Shown here piece after piece: positions 62,021 to 64,000 of a stretch of 64,000 nucleotides of DNA (the first letter of the stretch is position 1; every line of letters starts with the position of its first letter). The notes under the pieces are model-generated. The model did not search any database. It was not told the origin of the DNA and saw only the letters and a list, made by a program, of their open reading frames with translations. Source of the DNA: Amblyornis subalaris (taxonomy: Eukaryota; Chordata; Aves; Passeriformes; Ptilonorhynchidae); the NCBI GenBank assembly GCA_018881555.1, contig JACAXG010000055.1:558001-622000 (forward strand). Direction: 5' to 3'. The translations under genes and the position numbers were made by a program.

Positions 62021-64000
62021 GACTCAAGATGAAGCAGTTTATTGTAATTGTTTTCTTCATTCTTAATTATCTGTGATTCACGGTGGACAAAGACCAAAAG
62101 GAAACACACCACATGAGCACTGCAGACTTGCAGTGACAAAATCAGTTCAACAGAATAACATTTAGAAGACAGATTTGCAGATTTATTGGTCATTCCATGA
62201 AATCACGTATTACTCAGAATATATATTGAGAATAACTGATCATTCATATTTAAGTTTTCAAGTCTCCATTCCTTCCTCTCATTCCCTCTGGGTTTCATTT
62301 AACAACAGAAAAAAAAAAAAAAAAACAAAACCCCAAAGAAATGGGTTTTATCTCTCTAGATCTTGTCAGAGCACAATCACTATGGAAATTGTGCTGTCAA
62401 TGAAGTTCAATTTCCCTTGCACTTTTACTTTTATTGCCATGGATATTTTCTTCCTTATAAGCACTAAGACAGAATTGATAGAAGAATGTGCTTTATAATA
62501 TCACAACTCATGAAAAAACACTGAAATTGTAGTCTTCTAAGTTGAGACCCTTGAGGTGAAGGAATACGGAAGTATTTTCCAGTAGTAGAAGAGGACATTC
62601 ATCTCTAATGAAAAAATTAGGGGTTGGCGAGAATGAGAACCATAAATTTAGTCTCTAGAAATGTTAAGGTCACAGGTCCTAGAAGGACTGTAGTTTGAAA
62701 AGTCTCTTAGTTTCTTTCCCAAATCTGTGTTCTAGTTATAACACTAACTCTTCAGAGAGGAACCTCTGAAGATTCCTCCACCTGTCAAGTCTGCAGCTAC
62801 TTCAGCAGACAGGGACTTAAAAGACAAGTGACTGACCTTGGGAAACTTGAAAGCAATGTTCTAGAGAGAAGATGGCAAAGCACAAGGTATGGTAAATGGG
62901 TATCTTCAGGACATCATCCCTGCCAGAGATCCTGTGATACCCTGAACACCATAGTGACTGCTGACAGTTTCCCATCAAGTACCTACAGATCCAGCACGGA
63001 ACCAGATTAAATATTGTAGCTAACCTGTCTAGTATTCAGAATACAAAATGCATGTCCAATCGTGCATACCATTTTGTTTTATTGTTGAACAACTATGTAA
63101 ACTCTTATTCTCTCCAGAAATACAAAATCTGGCACATTCTTGAAGCCGGGGTACATAAGACGTCATGGGACTGAATGATAAGGTTATTTTGATAAAAAAG
63201 GGATACCCAGTCAAACGTGAAGTCTGAGGTCTCCTAACCTGTGTTGCTATAAAAATAAAATACATGGCAGAGGCAAGCTGGTGTTGTCTGCTTTCTGCAG
63301 CTGAGCTCTGCATCATGTAATGTAGTGTAATTTTACCTGCTTTTATTTATACTCTACTGCCAGAGCATTTTAGTTCTACATTCTGATTCCCTTCAAAATG
63401 TAACGGCTAACAGAATGGAGACTTAAATAAAAATCCTCACCTCGCTTCTCTACTTAATATGATATATTGCCTTTTAGTATGTAAGGTGTTTTCACCTCTG
63501 ATTCCTGGTTCTCAGGTGTGTGACCTTATGTGTTCACATACACTCTCCATCACAGCTTCAACTACATAAAACCCAACAGTTTTGTTATTCTGGCTGCTCT
63601 GCTTCTCATCCCTCACGTTCACTAGCAAGAGAGAAACAACGTGAGCAGCAGAGGGCTAGTTCTTGTAGGGAAGTATCTCACATGCCCCTTTTTCCCCTGA
63701 ACAAGTATCTTGTATTCCAAGTTTCCAATCAGCATTCCTATAGAGTCTTCAGGGTAGGTGGTAGCGCATGTGTTGTCTGCCTCTGAGTTTGGAACACACT
63801 GATTGACAGACATACATGCTGATCAACATATTTGTGGGTATTCTTGGCCTTCCCAAAACAGAGGGCAGCAATTTACTCCTTGTATACTTGGCTGCAAATT
63901 TTCATGACCAGCTGGTTCATTATGGGGGTAGAGAGAGGCAGACAGATGGGAGAAGAAAGAGGAAGAAAATTCACTGTTGCAGTTGTGATCAATTGTATGT
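62021..64000. other. Unique AT-rich sequence, no gene recognised
   Basis: An A-run lies at 62309-62325, followed by CAAAACCCC. Open frames are about 107 codons or fewer, without motif or bias. No interspersed repeat is recognised up to the window end. Confidence 0.5.
62309..62325. repeat. Poly(A) run
   Basis: About seventeen A bases followed by CAAAACCCC. No retroposed element with matching target duplication is visible upstream, so it is called a simple repeat only. Confidence 0.9.

Noticed and set aside
62281..62335. Poly(A) run as the tail of a processed pseudogene
   Set aside because: No recognisable coding sequence upstream and no flanking target duplication.
1..64000. tRNA, rRNA, snRNA or snoRNA genes
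   Set aside because: No A/B-box pairs, cloverleaf or snRNA signatures were recognised by eye on either strand; a covariance-model scan would be needed to exclude small RNAs.

Overview
The window is vertebrate nuclear DNA, almost certainly from a bird. It is AT-rich and CpG-poor, has no operon-like gene packing, and its interspersed repeats are nearly all CR1 LINEs. Four copies have the avian CR1 3' end, including the short terminal repeats ATTCTGTG or ATTCTATG. Repeat density is low and there is no sign of L1 or Alu. A bird is therefore favoured over a turtle or crocodilian, which carry related CR1s. The species is not resolved.

No complete protein-coding gene is visible. Open frames are short (153 codons at most), and the longest ones lie in CR1 copies or antisense to them. 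The window reads as a gene desert or the inside of a large intron. The one non-repeat segment with coding character is 22102-22237: a splice-acceptor-like tract followed by about 44 codons with about 70% G or C at third positions, ending in TGA.

Layout: 1-8174 is mostly unique, with one ancient CR1 trace near 4.8 kb and an unassigned retroelement-like stretch near 5.5 kb. A solo endogenous-retrovirus LTR with a 5-bp target duplication lies at 8175-8666. Degenerate CR1s occupy 10.2-11.0 and 12.1-12.6 kb, and smaller ancient traces lie near 17.9 and 20.6 kb. Younger and older CR1 pieces cluster at 22.3-26.9 kb. An AT-rich stretch with many homeobox-type core sites lies at 28.4-29.3 kb. Ancient CR1s follow at 30.7-31.2 and 34.8-35.1 kb. 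From about 36 to 60 kb the sequence is mostly unique and strewn with isolated N bases, with a possible LTR at 48.1-48.7 kb, a CR1 tail at 52.6 kb and a larger CR1 at 56.4-57.2 kb. The last 7 kb is AT-rich and unique apart from a weak CR1 trace near 61.9 kb.

The repeats record several waves of CR1 activity: very old copies recognisable only in patches, then a younger subfamily shared by the 25.4 and 56.8 kb copies, and one CpG-rich retroviral LTR that looks the most recent. No new biological system was found. The best leads are the possible exon at 22.1 kb, the LTR with its perfect CArG/TATA palindrome, and the AT-rich candidate regulatory blocks. All repeat calls are from recognition of family sequence without a database search.
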